Shown: positions 35,094 to 44,005 of the stretch, piece by piece | Position numbering within the stretch: the first letter of the stretch is position 1 | How the letters are laid out: every line of letters starts with the position of its first letter | From: Pontibacter deserti | GTDB taxonomy: Bacteria > Bacteroidota > Bacteroidia > Cytophagales > Hymenobacteraceae | DNA length: 64,000 nt | Reading direction: 5' to 3' | Assembly (NCBI RefSeq): GCF_023630255.1 | Contig: NZ_JALPRS010000001.1 | Span: 1,426,001-1,490,000, forward strand | Made by a program: the position numbers and the translations under genes | The notes under the pieces: generated by a model | The model's input: the letters and a program-made list of their open reading frames with translations, nothing else | What the model was told of the DNA's origin: nothing | The model's database searches: none

Positions 35094-36137
35094 ATGAAAC
35101 ATCTCTCTACTGTGGTATTACTACAGCTCATACACAAAAGCCCACTAGCATTAGCCATGCTCTTGGCATTCACGCTCATTTCGAGCCAAGCCTTTGCCCA
35201 ACAGTTAATTTATACAGGAAAAGATCTCAGTAATAAATTCTATCTCTACAAAGGAGACAAGCTGAGGATTGAATACGCTGGGCCAGTTAAGAAAATGAAA
35301 GTATTCTTTAATGGTGCTTCAGATCCTGCTGCATCTTATGAGGATTATAACAAAAGAGCCGTTAAGCTAGAGAATATAGAACAATCGGAATGGGTTATTA
35401 CTAAAGAAGGTTTACATAAGATCTCTGTGACACAGGAGAAGGGCGATTACGACCTTAAGCTGTTCCGCTATCCTGCCCCGGGCAAAGAAAAGGCCCCTTT
35501 AACCTATACCAAAAAATATTCTTTTGCCTACGAGCCAACTGATTTTAAAGCTGATGGCTTTACAACGTCTTACAAGAAAGTTCTAACCTCTAAACTCGTT
35601 TGGGATAATGTGGACGCAGAATGTTATGTTCCAGGCGATGAGGGACTCATAGATCATTCAATTAATAAATTCAATGCCAAGAAGGGCATTATCCTGTATG
35701 ATGACACTTATAAAACGGGTCCTATCGTAGCAGGTGACAAAGTATTATCTAACCAATTGCCTTTTGCTTTACAGGCAGGTGATACCCTTACGTTTGAAAT
35801 AAAATATGATGCCCCGGCTTCTTCCGGTAGTACATTCGGCAGAGCCTGGATTGCCCGGTATGATCAGCATTATGCGTTTGATCCAGAAACAGGATCGATG
35901 CCGGATTTTATTTTAAATACAGGGATGATCAAGGCTAGTACGCCTTCCAGCCATTCGATTGTGGCGGGGGCAGACGGCATGTTCTCTTTCTTTTTTAATG
36001 GGAGTGGTACCTTCACGGTGAAAGTAGTCAGACATCCAGGAAAAAACAACAACCCTAAATTTAGAATCCCTTACGACATGGTACCTGTAAAGCGAGAAGG
36101 GACACTACTATATTTCATTGAACCAAAGCTCAAATAA
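35094..36137 (+). CDS. Exported hypothetical protein
   Basis: 347 residues, not recognised. A signal peptide (PLALAMLLAFTLISSQAFAQ, cleavage near residue 36) is preceded by an unusual 16-residue N-terminal part; the ATG at 35094 is the only one in place. The mature protein is beta-rich with three segments: LIYTGKDLSNKFYLYKGDKLRIEYAG (about 38-64), an YSFAYEPTDFKADGF part with AECYVPGDE in the middle, and a lectin- or sandwich-like C-terminus (SGTFTVKVVRHPGKNN). The repeated pattern of strands suggests tandem immunoglobulin-like or jelly-roll domains. It probably belongs to the accessory region behind tRNA-Glu. Confidence 0.65.
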   Translation: MKHLSTVVLLQLIHKSPLALAMLLAFTLISSQAFAQQLIYTGKDLSNKFYLYKGDKLRIEYAGPVKKMKVFFNGASDPAASYEDYNKRAVKLENIEQSEWVITKEGLHKISVTQEKGDYDLKLFRYPAPGKEKAPLTYTKKYSFAYEPTDFKADGFTTSYKKVLTSKLVWDNVDAECYVPGDEGLIDHSINKFNAKKGIILYDDTYKTGPIVAGDKVLSNQLPFALQAGDTLTFEIKYDAPASSGSTFGRAWIARYDQHYAFDPETGSMPDFILNTGMIKASTPSSHSIVAGADGMFSFFFNGSGTFTVKVVRHPGKNNNPKFRIPYDMVPVKREGTLLYFIEPKLK

Positions 36138-36156
36138 AGCACAACAAAAAGCAATC

Positions 36157-36192
36157 AAAAGCCCGTTACGGAAGTTTTCCTAGCGGGCTTTT
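36157..36192. terminator. Intrinsic terminator
   Basis: AAAAGCCCG / CGGGCTTTT with an 18-base loop, behind the exported protein gene. Confidence 0.75.
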
Positions 36193-36328
36193 ATATTTCA
36201 ATAAGCCTGAACATTTAGGAACTAAATGTTTCTAAATACACAAATAGTTTATTGATACTCTCTTTTTGATTAACGCTCTTTTGCTCCCGTAAAGCTCAAT
36301 ATGCCCTAACCTTGACCTTGAAAACAAG

Positions 36329-36359
36329 AAGACGCAAAAGGTATCTCTCGCGTCTTTTG
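36329..36359 (-). terminator. Intrinsic terminator of the NHL-repeat gene
   Basis: AAGACGC / GCGTCTT stem with flanking A and T runs; on the minus strand it lies about 22 bases past the stop codon of the gene at 36382. Confidence 0.7.
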
Positions 36360-36381
36360 TAATAAATCAAACTAGTAAAGC

Positions 36382-39081
36382 TTATTGCTTATGCACTTTG
36401 ATCGTTTTCACTTCTTTATCGTTGGTCACACGTACCAAGTACAGGCCCGCAGCATGAGAAGAAAGATCTATCTCTGTCGGTGCAGTACGCCTGATGTGCA
36501 TGCTGCGTACCAACCTTCCGCTAACCGAATATACTTCAACCAGCAAGCTGTTTTTGAAAATTACGTTGTCTAGTTCCAGGTAGAGTTTGCCATCCCGGGT
36601 CGGGTTTGGATACAGGCTCACACCCTTCAGCTCTTTTAAGTCATCTCCTAAACCGGTAGGTGCCTGAATGGTCAACGTCGCTGTAGCAGTGCCTTTGTAG
36701 TTGGGATCATTCACGGTGGCTAGTACCTCGTAAGTACCTTTGAGTGTAGGTGCTTCTGCTACGCCATTATAGGTAATGGTAACAGCTAAGCCTGCTGGTG
36801 TAGTGGTGGCTGTTACTACGCGTGGCTGGCCATTCTCCGGCTGCTCCAGATCATTTAAAGTAATAGTAGCAGTTGCTTTCTCCACCTGCATGGTTTGGGT
36901 AACTGGTGTGGCAGCTTCATAACACCCAGTACCAGCCTGAGTAGCTGTCACCTTTACTTCGCCAGCTCCCGTAATGTTTAGTATGTTACCATTCACTGTA
37001 GCGGGCCCTTCTGTGGTGTAGGTAATGGCCACGCCCGATGTCGTAGTGGCATTCAGCGTAATCGGTGCAGCACCATAGGTACTCGCAGCAAGGGCGTTGA
37101 AGGTAATCGTTTGCGGAGCTTTCTGTACGGTTACTGTGGCAGTAGCGGTATTGGTGTTGCCGCTTTTATCTGTCACGGTTAAGGTAACAGTGTTAGCTCC
37201 AACGTTTTCACATGAAAAACTTGTTTTAGAAAGCGCTATGTTTTGAATACCGCAGTTATCAGTAGAGTTATTATTTACCTGCTCAGGCGTGATGGTGGCT
37301 GCTCCGTTGGCATCCAGTGTTACTGAGATGTTCTTGGCTATGGCGGTCGGCTTGGTTACATCCGCAGCAGAAAGCGTTACGGCCTGCGTAATAGCTTCCG
37401 GAGAGCTGTTACCTGTTACCACGCAACGGTACTGCTTGTTGTGCAGGTCAGTGGAGTTGGCTATGGTTAACTTGGTAGTAGTAGCACCGCTGTAGATAGT
37501 ATTGTTGGTGATGTTCTGCCAAGAAGTAGTAAACACCTGCCACTGGTAAGATACAGCATTGTTAGCTGTTACCGTAAAAGACGCGCTTATGCCCGGGCAA
37601 ACGGTTGCATTCATTGGCTGTGTACCTATACTGGGAGCCGGGAGAGCAGCGCGTGTTATAGCAAGCGTATAGGTTTTAGTGATACCATTTTCGGCTGTCA
37701 CCACTATGGCTAGTGTATTCACACCCACATTTAGGCTCATAGACTTTGCCGCTCCGCTTGCACTAACTGTACCATTAACAGTTAGAGTTGCTTTGGTATG
37801 GCTGAGAGTAGGTGTAATGTTAACAGTTGTTATTTCATTCGCTACTGAAGCGGTATAGCTGGTTGTAGCAGCAGCAAAAGCAGGTGAAAGTGTTCCTGTA
37901 GATAAGGTAAAAGATTTTAGATCAGCATCCGGTGACAAAACTACATTGTCTACCTTACGGATACGGTGACGTATCTCTTCTACGATGTAAAGATTATCCC
38001 TATTATCTAAGGCAACAGAATTTGGACGGATAACCATAGCATTAATTGCTAACACATTCTCTTCTTCACTTCCAGACCATGCACTACCGGTCCCCGTTAA
38101 TGTTGTGATTATACCATCAGTAGTTACTTTCCGCACTCGGTAATTTTGAGAGTCTGCAATATATAGAATGCCACTACCATGGACTGCTAAGCCATTGGGA
38201 TTATATAACTGAGCATTGATTGCCAATCCACCATCACCGTTATATCCAGATGTTCCAGTTCCTACTACGGTGGTGATGACACCATTCGTGCTGACTTTCC
38301 GGATTCTATGATTACCATATTCCGAAACATAAAGATTACCAGCGTCATCCAAAGCAATTTCAACAGGATTGTTAAATTGAGCATTTACTGCCTGCCCGCC
38401 ATCTCCACTGAAACCTCTTACCCCAGTTCCTGCAACCGTAGTGACTACACCATTCGTGCTAATTTTACGAATCCTATGATTATTATAATCTGCAACGAAG
38501 AGATTGCCATTCTTATCAAATGTTAATCCCCAAGGCGTGTTAAACAGCGCATTAACTGCCTGCCCCCCATCTCCACTATAGCCTTGCCCATAACCAGCTA
38601 TTGTCGAAATGATGCCATTTGTACCAATTCTACGGATCATATTTCCCGTTGAAAAATAAACGTTTCCTGCAGCATCTACAGCAACTCCCAGGGGATGATA
38701 TATTTGCGCATTTATTGCTAAGCCACCGTCACCAGTAAACCCTCCAGTTCCGGTTCCTGCTATTGTAGTTATGATACCATTTGTATCTACTTTTCGAATT
38801 CGATGATTTCCCCAATCTGCAATAAAGAGATTACCAGCTGCGTCAATGGCTATGTCATTGGGATTATATAACGCGCTAGAGGTAGCAGGCCCCCCATCTC
38901 CTGCATAATAATAACCGTACCTGTTATCCGTAGTTCCGGCAATGGTAACAATGTTTTGCGCAACAGAAATAAAAGGAACCAAGAATAGGAAGCAAAGGAG
39001 TATTGGTTTCAATAGAGCATTGAGGTAGACACATCCCTTGTTTGGTCTTTGCATCGCAAAGACAATGTTAGTTGTTGTCAT
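36382..39081 (-). CDS. Secreted NHL-repeat protein with type IX sorting domain
   Basis: 899 residues. The signal peptide is LLKPILLCFLFLVPFISVAQ; a later ATG at 39054 would give a shorter N-terminus, so the start is open. The N-terminal third has six NHL-type beta-propeller repeats of about 55 residues, each with a NHRIRKV-like block and AGTG...GDGG loop. Next come a cadherin-like beta-sandwich (about 400-480), an Ig-like segment, a HYR-like segment, an MBG-like segment (TITFNALAASTYG) and finally a T9SS type A sorting domain (GVSLYPNPTRDGKLYLEL, GLYLVRVTNDKEVKTIKVHKQ). It is secreted or surface-bound through type IX secretion. Propeller proteins of this kind bind other proteins or sugars; the target is unknown. 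Confidence 0.9.
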   Translation of the reverse strand: MTTTNIVFAMQRPNKGCVYLNALLKPILLCFLFLVPFISVAQNIVTIAGTTDNRYGYYYAGDGGPATSSALYNPNDIAIDAAGNLFIADWGNHRIRKVDTNGIITTIAGTGTGGFTGDGGLAINAQIYHPLGVAVDAAGNVYFSTGNMIRRIGTNGIISTIAGYGQGYSGDGGQAVNALFNTPWGLTFDKNGNLFVADYNNHRIRKISTNGVVTTVAGTGVRGFSGDGGQAVNAQFNNPVEIALDDAGNLYVSEYGNHRIRKVSTNGVITTVVGTGTSGYNGDGGLAINAQLYNPNGLAVHGSGILYIADSQNYRVRKVTTDGIITTLTGTGSAWSGSEEENVLAINAMVIRPNSVALDNRDNLYIVEEIRHRIRKVDNVVLSPDADLKSFTLSTGTLSPAFAAATTSYTASVANEITTVNITPTLSHTKATLTVNGTVSASGAAKSMSLNVGVNTLAIVVTAENGITKTYTLAITRAALPAPSIGTQPMNATVCPGISASFTVTANNAVSYQWQVFTTSWQNITNNTIYSGATTTKLTIANSTDLHNKQYRCVVTGNSSPEAITQAVTLSAADVTKPTAIAKNISVTLDANGAATITPEQVNNNSTDNCGIQNIALSKTSFSCENVGANTVTLTVTDKSGNTNTATATVTVQKAPQTITFNALAASTYGAAPITLNATTTSGVAITYTTEGPATVNGNILNITGAGEVKVTATQAGTGCYEAATPVTQTMQVEKATATITLNDLEQPENGQPRVVTATTTPAGLAVTITYNGVAEAPTLKGTYEVLATVNDPNYKGTATATLTIQAPTGLGDDLKELKGVSLYPNPTRDGKLYLELDNVIFKNSLLVEVYSVSGRLVRSMHIRRTAPTEIDLSSHAAGLYLVRVTNDKEVKTIKVHKQ

Positions 39082-39426
39082 GAAAGGGTGGGTTGGTAGA
39101 AGTTTTACTATAGGATAAGTTTTTATGCAAAAGTATAAGTTTAATTCAATATAACAATGCCATGATCAAGCAAATAATCTATTAACTATCAGCCCATTAA
39201 ACACAACAAAGCACTATATCTCTTATAAGAATTATCTAAGCCTAAGCTCATTAAGTTTGATGGAAATGGTAGCAGAATAAAGAATCTTAAAAATATGGAT
39301 TTGCAAGAGACAAAGGAATACCTATTTCTAAGTATAAATTAGATTAATTAATTACACAAACTATAGATGATTTACCCTCAGAAATTAATTAAAAATAGAA
39401 ACACTATTTCTTAAACTTACTAATTG
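39082..39426. other. AT-rich intergenic region before repeat copy A
   Basis: About 345 AT-rich bases upstream of the NHL-repeat gene. No gene is seen, and I found no promoter I would name. Confidence 0.45.
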
Positions 39427-39530
39427 CAAACAGGTTAATATTTAAAACCCACTACGGACTACTACTATAAAAAGTCGCTCCATATTAAATGGAGCGACTT
39501 TTTTGGTTCGATAAATTTCCCCTTTGGTTA
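39427..39530 (+). repeat. tRNA-Glu-3'-end-like repeat with terminator, copy A
   Basis: Contains CTACGGACTAC (39452-39462), identical over 11 bases to the end of tRNA-Glu plus two following bases. Before it, GCAAACAGG and AAAACCC parallel the tRNA's GCAACAGGGG and TCCCC. A strong hairpin follows (AAAAAGTCGCTCCAT / ATGGAGCGACTTTTTT, 39469-39504). The unit GGTTCGATAAATTTCCCC, then TTTGGTTA (39505-39530) again resembles a T-arm and acceptor end. Copies B, C and D share these parts. Confidence 0.7.
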
Positions 39531-39542
39531 TGCATATCGAAC

Positions 39543-39752
39543 CTAATAAAAGAGTAATCTTACATTATTACTGATAAGGAAGCGGGCATTAAAAGCCACA
39601 TCTCCCAGCCATCCCCCCTGATGCCCTATCAGGTTCATCCCCGGTTTCCAATCTACCTCAATAGAAAAGAGAATATCCCGGAAAGAATACTCCAGCCCCA
39701 GGATCAATTCCACTCTTACTACGTTGTGGTGGTGGTCATCTTCATCATTGTA
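39543..39752 (-). pseudogene. C-terminal remnant of an outer-membrane beta-barrel protein
   Basis: A 69-residue frame without start, YNDEDDHHHN followed by strands VVRVELILGLEYSFRD, ILFSIEVDWKPGMNLIGHQ and DVAFNARFLI, has the usual ending of Bacteroidota porin-like barrels (x-DWKPxxNLIGxxGxW). The frame is closed by a TGA just upstream, so only the last strands survive. It overlaps in another frame the 3' end of the lipoprotein pseudogene, as if a deletion joined two genes. Confidence 0.65.
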
Positions 39753-40092
39753 TCATCATCAAACCAAGGATGCTTGTGATGGCCGTGATGATGCAGTTCC
39801 GCCTCACGACGCTTGTATTCTGCTTTCTTTCCTGCCACTCTGCCTCGGTGGCATTTTCTGCTTTAGCTGTATTTTCGTTTACCCAGGCAGAGAACTCCCC
39901 AAGCTCATTGTCTGCTTCCTGAGTGGCCTCGTTGGTTTCTCGTTAGGTATCATCTGCAGCAGCATCCATTTCCGTTTCTACCTTATTGGCTTCTTGCTCG
40001 GTCTCCCGTTGGGCCTCCTGGTTGCAGGCAAACATAAAGCCTCCTAAAGCAAAGGCCATTACAAACAATCTGATATAATCTTTTATTTTCAT
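39719..40092 (-). pseudogene. Decayed lipoprotein gene
   Basis: From the ATG at 40092, MKIKDYIRLFVMAFALGGF leads into the lipobox MFACNQ (Cys23) and a Glu-rich helix (ETEQEANKVETEMDAAADDT). Then a TAA occurs, and the same frame continues as RETNEATQEADNELGEFSAW. Further on, one base is missing after WQERK; the next frame reads AEYKRREAELHHHGHHKHP. A single C-to-T change could explain the TAA. The gene therefore carries at least one nonsense and one frameshift lesion. It was probably a small helical, His-rich lipoprotein. Confidence 0.7.
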
Positions 40093-40236
40093 AGTTTTCC
40101 TAGGGTTTGGCGTTTCTATTTATCGCAGTATAGCCTATAAATAATATGGAACTAACATTTTTAACAGTCAAATAACAAACCTCCTACACCTCTCCTAAAC
40201 AAAACCCTTTATATTTGTACCTTAAAATATCCCCTG

Positions 40237-40650
40237 TTGATACTCTACAGCGACCACATTATTAAACTGGATTACAAGCCAGCACATGACATCCTAACAG
40301 CATCCCTGCAAGTGCTGCGGGATTATGATGCAGCCGAAATCCGTAATGCCTTTCTATCTATTGTGGTCACGGTAAAAGAGTATAATGTTACGCGCTTACT
40401 GCTGGACTTTACCCGAAACACCTTGGATCTGACAGAGACAGAATACAAGCACTCCATCGCGCAGCTGACTGTTGGCTTGATGCAGACTCCGCTAGAGAAG
40501 ATTGCCCGCATCGGCACCACACATCATGTGCGGGAGCAAAAGATTTCAGGCCTTTATGAGGGAATCAAAAATGCCGTTACACTGCCGATTGCTTTTCATA
40601 TCTTTTCTGACAAAAGCACAGCTCTTGACTGGCTGCTGAAACAGGAATAA
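40237..40650 (+). CDS. STAS/SpoIIAA-like small protein, TTG start
   Basis: 137 residues, not firmly recognised. The fold pattern alternates strand and helix (HIIKLDYKPAHDILTASL, YDAAEIRNAFLSIVVTVKEYNVTRLLLDFTRNTLDLTETEY, KIARIGTTHHVREQKISGLYEG, ALDWLLKQE), as in SpoIIAA-like / STAS-type proteins found as lone regulators in Bacteroidota. No ATG lies near. TATATTTG (40210-40217), a good -7 element, ends 19 bases before the TTG at 40237, which supports that start. It has its own terminator at 40895. Confidence 0.6.
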   Translation: MILYSDHIIKLDYKPAHDILTASLQVLRDYDAAEIRNAFLSIVVTVKEYNVTRLLLDFTRNTLDLTETEYKHSIAQLTVGLMQTPLEKIARIGTTHHVREQKISGLYEGIKNAVTLPIAFHIFSDKSTALDWLLKQE

Positions 40651-40894
40651 CTGCCTTATTAAGCTTTTGTATAGGTGGTCTGACACTAACTGTTTCTGAC
40701 CCAGGTAAATACTCTTTTAATATGCTATAAAAACAAAATATAGCTATAAGCAATACTTTGTTTAAATTCGTATAAACCAGTAGAACTTTCATAAAGTGGA
40801 GCATAAAAACAAGAAGTAGTGCTGATACCCCACCCTTATACTTCTTGGTTTATGCATAAACCCTTACCCCACCCTTACAGTTGATACCCACTAA

Positions 40895-40922
40895 AGGCTC
40901 CTGTCCCGGGAGCCTCCCTTTT
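40895..40922 (+). terminator. Terminator-like hairpin
   Basis: AGGCTCC / GGAGCCT, then CCCTTTT, lying 245 bases after the STAS-like gene. Two direct ACCCCACCCTTA copies lie just upstream (near 40828 and 40867). Confidence 0.6.
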
Positions 40923-41066
40923 AAAACACAACCAACTCAATACCTGGTGACATGGCATTTAGGCAAACACTGCATTTGCTATCGCGCCGTTACACTATTT
41001 GACTCAGATTTGATTTATTTGGTGAAATAACTTTAAACTTACTGCTATCCTAGCTCTATACATACT
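40923..41066. other. Intergenic region before repeat copy B
   Basis: Together with 40651-40894 and copy B this is a gene-free stretch of about 590 bases between two convergent genes. Nothing else is recognised in it. Confidence 0.4.
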
Positions 41067-41184
41067 TCAACAGCAGCCAAATCCCTATGCAAATAGTTCG
41101 ATAATTCATTCCTTTTTACCACAGTAAAAAAGCAATTTCAAGAAAATGGAGCGGCTTTTTGGTTTGATAATTTCCCCTTTGGTT
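41067..41184 (+). repeat. tRNA-Glu-like repeat with terminator, copy B
   Basis: CAGCAGCCAAATCCCTATGC leads into AAATAGTTCGATAATTCATT and CCTTTTTACCAC, then an imperfect AAAAAAGC...GCTTTTT hairpin and GGTTTGATAATTTCCCC plus TTTGGTT (41161-41184). It shares its first 30 bases with copy D and its end with copies A and C. Confidence 0.65.
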
Positions 41185-41244
41185 GGGCTTATCTAACTTT
41201 TACAAATCGGGCGGTCATGGCAGCTATACTTCTTGGCAGCTACA

Positions 41245-42099
41245 TCACTCTTCTTTGAGAAAAGAGAGTATCTGTAGGTTCACTTTTTCCGGCTGCTCAT
41301 GATGCAGCCAATGCGTGGCCTCTTCCAAAAAGACAAGTTTCCCGTTCAGGCACCTGCCTATACTTTGCCGGGCCATGTGAGCGTCTAGCACAGCGTCCTT
41401 TTCCCCCCAGATCAGGAGTGTCGGCACTTCTACAGTCTGGTTTAAGCGGAGGCGGGAATACTTAAAAGCTCTGTACCAGTTAAGCATACCTGTCAAAGCA
41501 CCAGGCTTTCGCCAGGCCTGCCTATAAGCAGCCAGGTCTTCTTTGGCAAAGGTGGAGGAATGCGCAGTACTCGTCATAGCATGAGCCAGCAATTTATAGT
41601 TAAGCGCCTGTAGCACTACCTCCGGCAGCACCGGCACCTGGAACGCAGCTGCATACCAGCTTTTGAGCATCTGTCGCGGGCTGTGCCGGAGGTAGTGCTG
41701 CATCACGTCCGGATGTGGAATATTGAGCAAGATCAGTTTGTCAAGCAGGTGCGGGAAATGCATGCCCATAGCCCAGGCCACCACTCCTCCCCAGTCGTGT
41801 CCTATCAGCACCACCTTTTCTCTGCCCAGCTGTTGGATAAGTCCGATTATATCAGCTGTTAGCTTTTCCAGCATATAGTCCTTTACTTCTTTGGGCTTGC
41901 TGCTTAGGTTATAGCCCCGTTGGTCTGGGGCAACGATATGGTAGCCTTGGCTGGCAAAGAAAGAGAGTTGTTTATGCCAGCCATACCAGTATTCCGGGAA
42001 GCCATGCAGAAACACCAGCACCTGACCCGCTTTGTCGCCCGCTGTCGCAGCATGCAGTGTTACATCAGGCAAGTGGAAATACATATGCTCCAGGTCCAT
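41245..42099 (-). CDS. Alpha/beta hydrolase, epoxide-hydrolase-like
   Basis: 284 residues with the soluble epoxide hydrolase / haloalkane dehalogenase layout. It has HGFPEYWYGWHKQL (oxyanion loop, about 32-45), GYHIVAPDQRGYNLSSKP, VVLIGHDWGGVVAWAMG with nucleophile Asp102, a cap region (about 130-215), LIWGEKDAVLD with a probable acid, and THWLHHEQP with the catalytic His. HGxP and GHDWGG are typical of epoxide hydrolases. It is cytoplasmic. The ATG at 42099 gives the usual N-terminus; it is a single gene convergent with the STAS-like gene across repeat B. Confidence 0.88.
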   Translation of the reverse strand: MDLEHMYFHLPDVTLHAATAGDKAGQVLVFLHGFPEYWYGWHKQLSFFASQGYHIVAPDQRGYNLSSKPKEVKDYMLEKLTADIIGLIQQLGREKVVLIGHDWGGVVAWAMGMHFPHLLDKLILLNIPHPDVMQHYLRHSPRQMLKSWYAAAFQVPVLPEVVLQALNYKLLAHAMTSTAHSSTFAKEDLAAYRQAWRKPGALTGMLNWYRAFKYSRLRLNQTVEVPTLLIWGEKDAVLDAHMARQSIGRCLNGKLVFLEEATHWLHHEQPEKVNLQILSFLKEE

Positions 42100-42559
42100 G
42101 GCAGAAACAATAGTTTAAAGCGGTTTGAGTTATCTTACCTATAGCAGGTAAAATAGTTTTAACACTGCTATGCAAGCATAAAACACAGTTTAACATTTAC
42201 ACCCTATACCAATTCATGGAGTTTCATAGATCATACTCCACAGAAAAATGGTTTACATTCAGAGCATGGGTAGGGAGCCATATGTCTTATTGAAGTTTCT
42301 ATTTTGAACCATAAGCTTACCTTACCCTTTGCTCTAAATATTCTTTATTAGCAGCAAAATAACCTTGAACAATGCGCTATAACTCCATGTAGGGGGCTAC
42401 CACTATAAAACACTATCTATCTGATAAAGGCTTACTTATCTGCAAAGTTTACCTATTCCGTTTGCCGTCACATATTAACTAACCAATCACGTTTACTATA
42501 AGCGAGTGCATTGTAGCCTAGTGTATATACTTTACTTGGTACTCAACGTTGAAAATAAA
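42100..42559. other. Divergent intergenic region, no gene seen
   Basis: About 460 AT-rich bases between the alpha/beta hydrolase and the OmpA gene. No promoter could be assigned with confidence. Confidence 0.45.
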
Positions 42560-43687
42560 ATGAAAACTATCCTGCTATACTTATTATTCTGTTTATACAT
42601 AGGACAGGTTAAGGCACAGAACCTTGTACGGAACCCAAGCCTGGAGGAGTTGAAAAATTACATTGTTGGGTTCAGGGGCGTAAGTGGCACACCAGACATT
42701 GCTTCCAAAGAAGATAAAGTCATACAATATCCACCCTATCATAATGCCTACATGTCAGACTCTCCTACACGCCATATTACCAGTATACGGTTTGGGGATA
42801 TTTGCTTCTGCCAATGGTTCAGTTCCACATCCAGCGAACTGATGCAGGCACAGCTAAAAAAGCCACTTAAAAAGAATACCCAATATATTGTATCCCTTTA
42901 TACAATAAGAGCCACTGTAATTGAGCCGCCAATTAGAGAGATAACTGTCTCTTTTACCCAAAAGCCTTTACCTTTAAACAGAAAGGTATATGGACAGCAA
43001 GACCACACATTAACAAGTGAGGGTATACCTTATTTGTCTCTGACTTCAGCTGCATCACCAAGTCTTGCTTCCCGCGAATCCTGGACAAAAGTAACCGGGG
43101 TTTATAAAGCCAGAGGAGGAGAAAAGTACCTACTTATTGGCAATTTTATAGGAGCAAACAGTATCGAGTTGGATGCATTGAACCCGGATAGTCCCCGGAT
43201 TACAAGGTATAACAAGATAAAAGGAACCTACTACTGCTATGACAACATCAGTGTGATTCCTGTTTCCGCAGCCGCAAACCGGTCTGAATCAGCTATACCA
43301 GATCCAAAGCCACTATCAACTAAATTCGCCATAGGCAATACCATTACGCTGAAAGATTTAAACTTTAAAACAGGTGAATTTCAGATTTTAGAAACGGCTT
43401 ATCTTACCCTCGACTCTCTGGCGGCATTTCTTAAAACCAAGCCGGAAGCTGTAATTGCTATTCAGGGGCATACAGATGATGTTGGATCAGAAGAAGCCAA
43501 CCTCATCCTATCAGTACAGCGGGCAAAGGCTGTGATGGACTACCTGCTACAAAAAGGGATAGTGGCTGAAAGAATGACTTCAGAAGGGTATGGGGAAGCG
43601 ATGCCGAAAGCAGATAATCTAACAATAGAAAGCAGAGCAATCAACAGAAGAGTGGAGATAAAGATTCTTCATAAAAAAGGTACTTGA
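42560..43687 (+). CDS. OmpA-family outer-membrane/peptidoglycan-binding protein
   Basis: 375 residues from the ATG at 42560, which opens a signal peptide (MKTILLYLLFCLYIGQVKAQ); the GTG frame 18 codons earlier is not needed. The N-terminal half (about 21-240, NLVRNPSLEELKNYIVGFRG and YYCYDNISVIPV) is a carbohydrate-binding-like jelly-roll common in Bacteroidota. The C-terminal 110 residues are an OmpA domain (VIAIQGHTDDVGSEEANLIL, SVQRAKAVMDYLLQKG, INRRVEIKI), which binds peptidoglycan. It probably tethers the envelope or binds a surface polymer. It is monocistronic in the accessory region. Confidence 0.85.
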   Translation: MKTILLYLLFCLYIGQVKAQNLVRNPSLEELKNYIVGFRGVSGTPDIASKEDKVIQYPPYHNAYMSDSPTRHITSIRFGDICFCQWFSSTSSELMQAQLKKPLKKNTQYIVSLYTIRATVIEPPIREITVSFTQKPLPLNRKVYGQQDHTLTSEGIPYLSLTSAASPSLASRESWTKVTGVYKARGGEKYLLIGNFIGANSIELDALNPDSPRITRYNKIKGTYYCYDNISVIPVSAAANRSESAIPDPKPLSTKFAIGNTITLKDLNFKTGEFQILETAYLTLDSLAAFLKTKPEAVIAIQGHTDDVGSEEANLILSVQRAKAVMDYLLQKGIVAERMTSEGYGEAMPKADNLTIESRAINRRVEIKILHKKGT

Positions 43688-44005
43688 ACTCAAGGAGAAT
43701 TCCTGTTGGCATTTCAATGTCTGAGATAAGTGAGTTTAGGCAGCTATACAAAGAAGAGGGGTAAATGATCAGCGGTTCCTTTTAGACATCGATAAGTAAC
43801 AACTTGCGATACAATATCTACAAGCGTTTGTAAGTTAATTATCTAAGAAAGTCTTTCTTTTAGTAGAGTGGTTGTTAGACACAACAAAAGCTAGGTTTCA
43901 GAATACCATGACGTATGGAAAAGCTAACTATCACTTAACCTGAAGTATTTATTCTTTTAATCCTGAGTAATTAGACTTATTCACAATCATCAATTTACAA
44001 CGCCT
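43688..44005. other. Intergenic region, no gene seen
   Basis: About 318 bases without a protein-like frame. The exported protein that follows has no ATG in it. Confidence 0.4.

Noticed and set aside
36700-38900. Tandem DNA repeats in the NHL gene as a separate repeat element
   Set aside because: The regular GGTGATGG/CCATC-like periodicity simply encodes the GDGG loops of the NHL repeats; it is a protein feature.
34667-39462. Complete integrative element with integrase between tRNA-Glu and copy A
   Set aside because: The 4.7-kb segment has only an exported protein and an NHL-repeat protein; no integrase or excisionase was found, so it is at most a remnant or an element moved in trans.
39724-40047. 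107-codon plus-strand frame with Cys-rich hydrophobic sequence
   Set aside because: It is the antisense of the decayed lipoprotein gene, whose lipobox and helical sequence are convincing; the plus-strand frame has no start signals.
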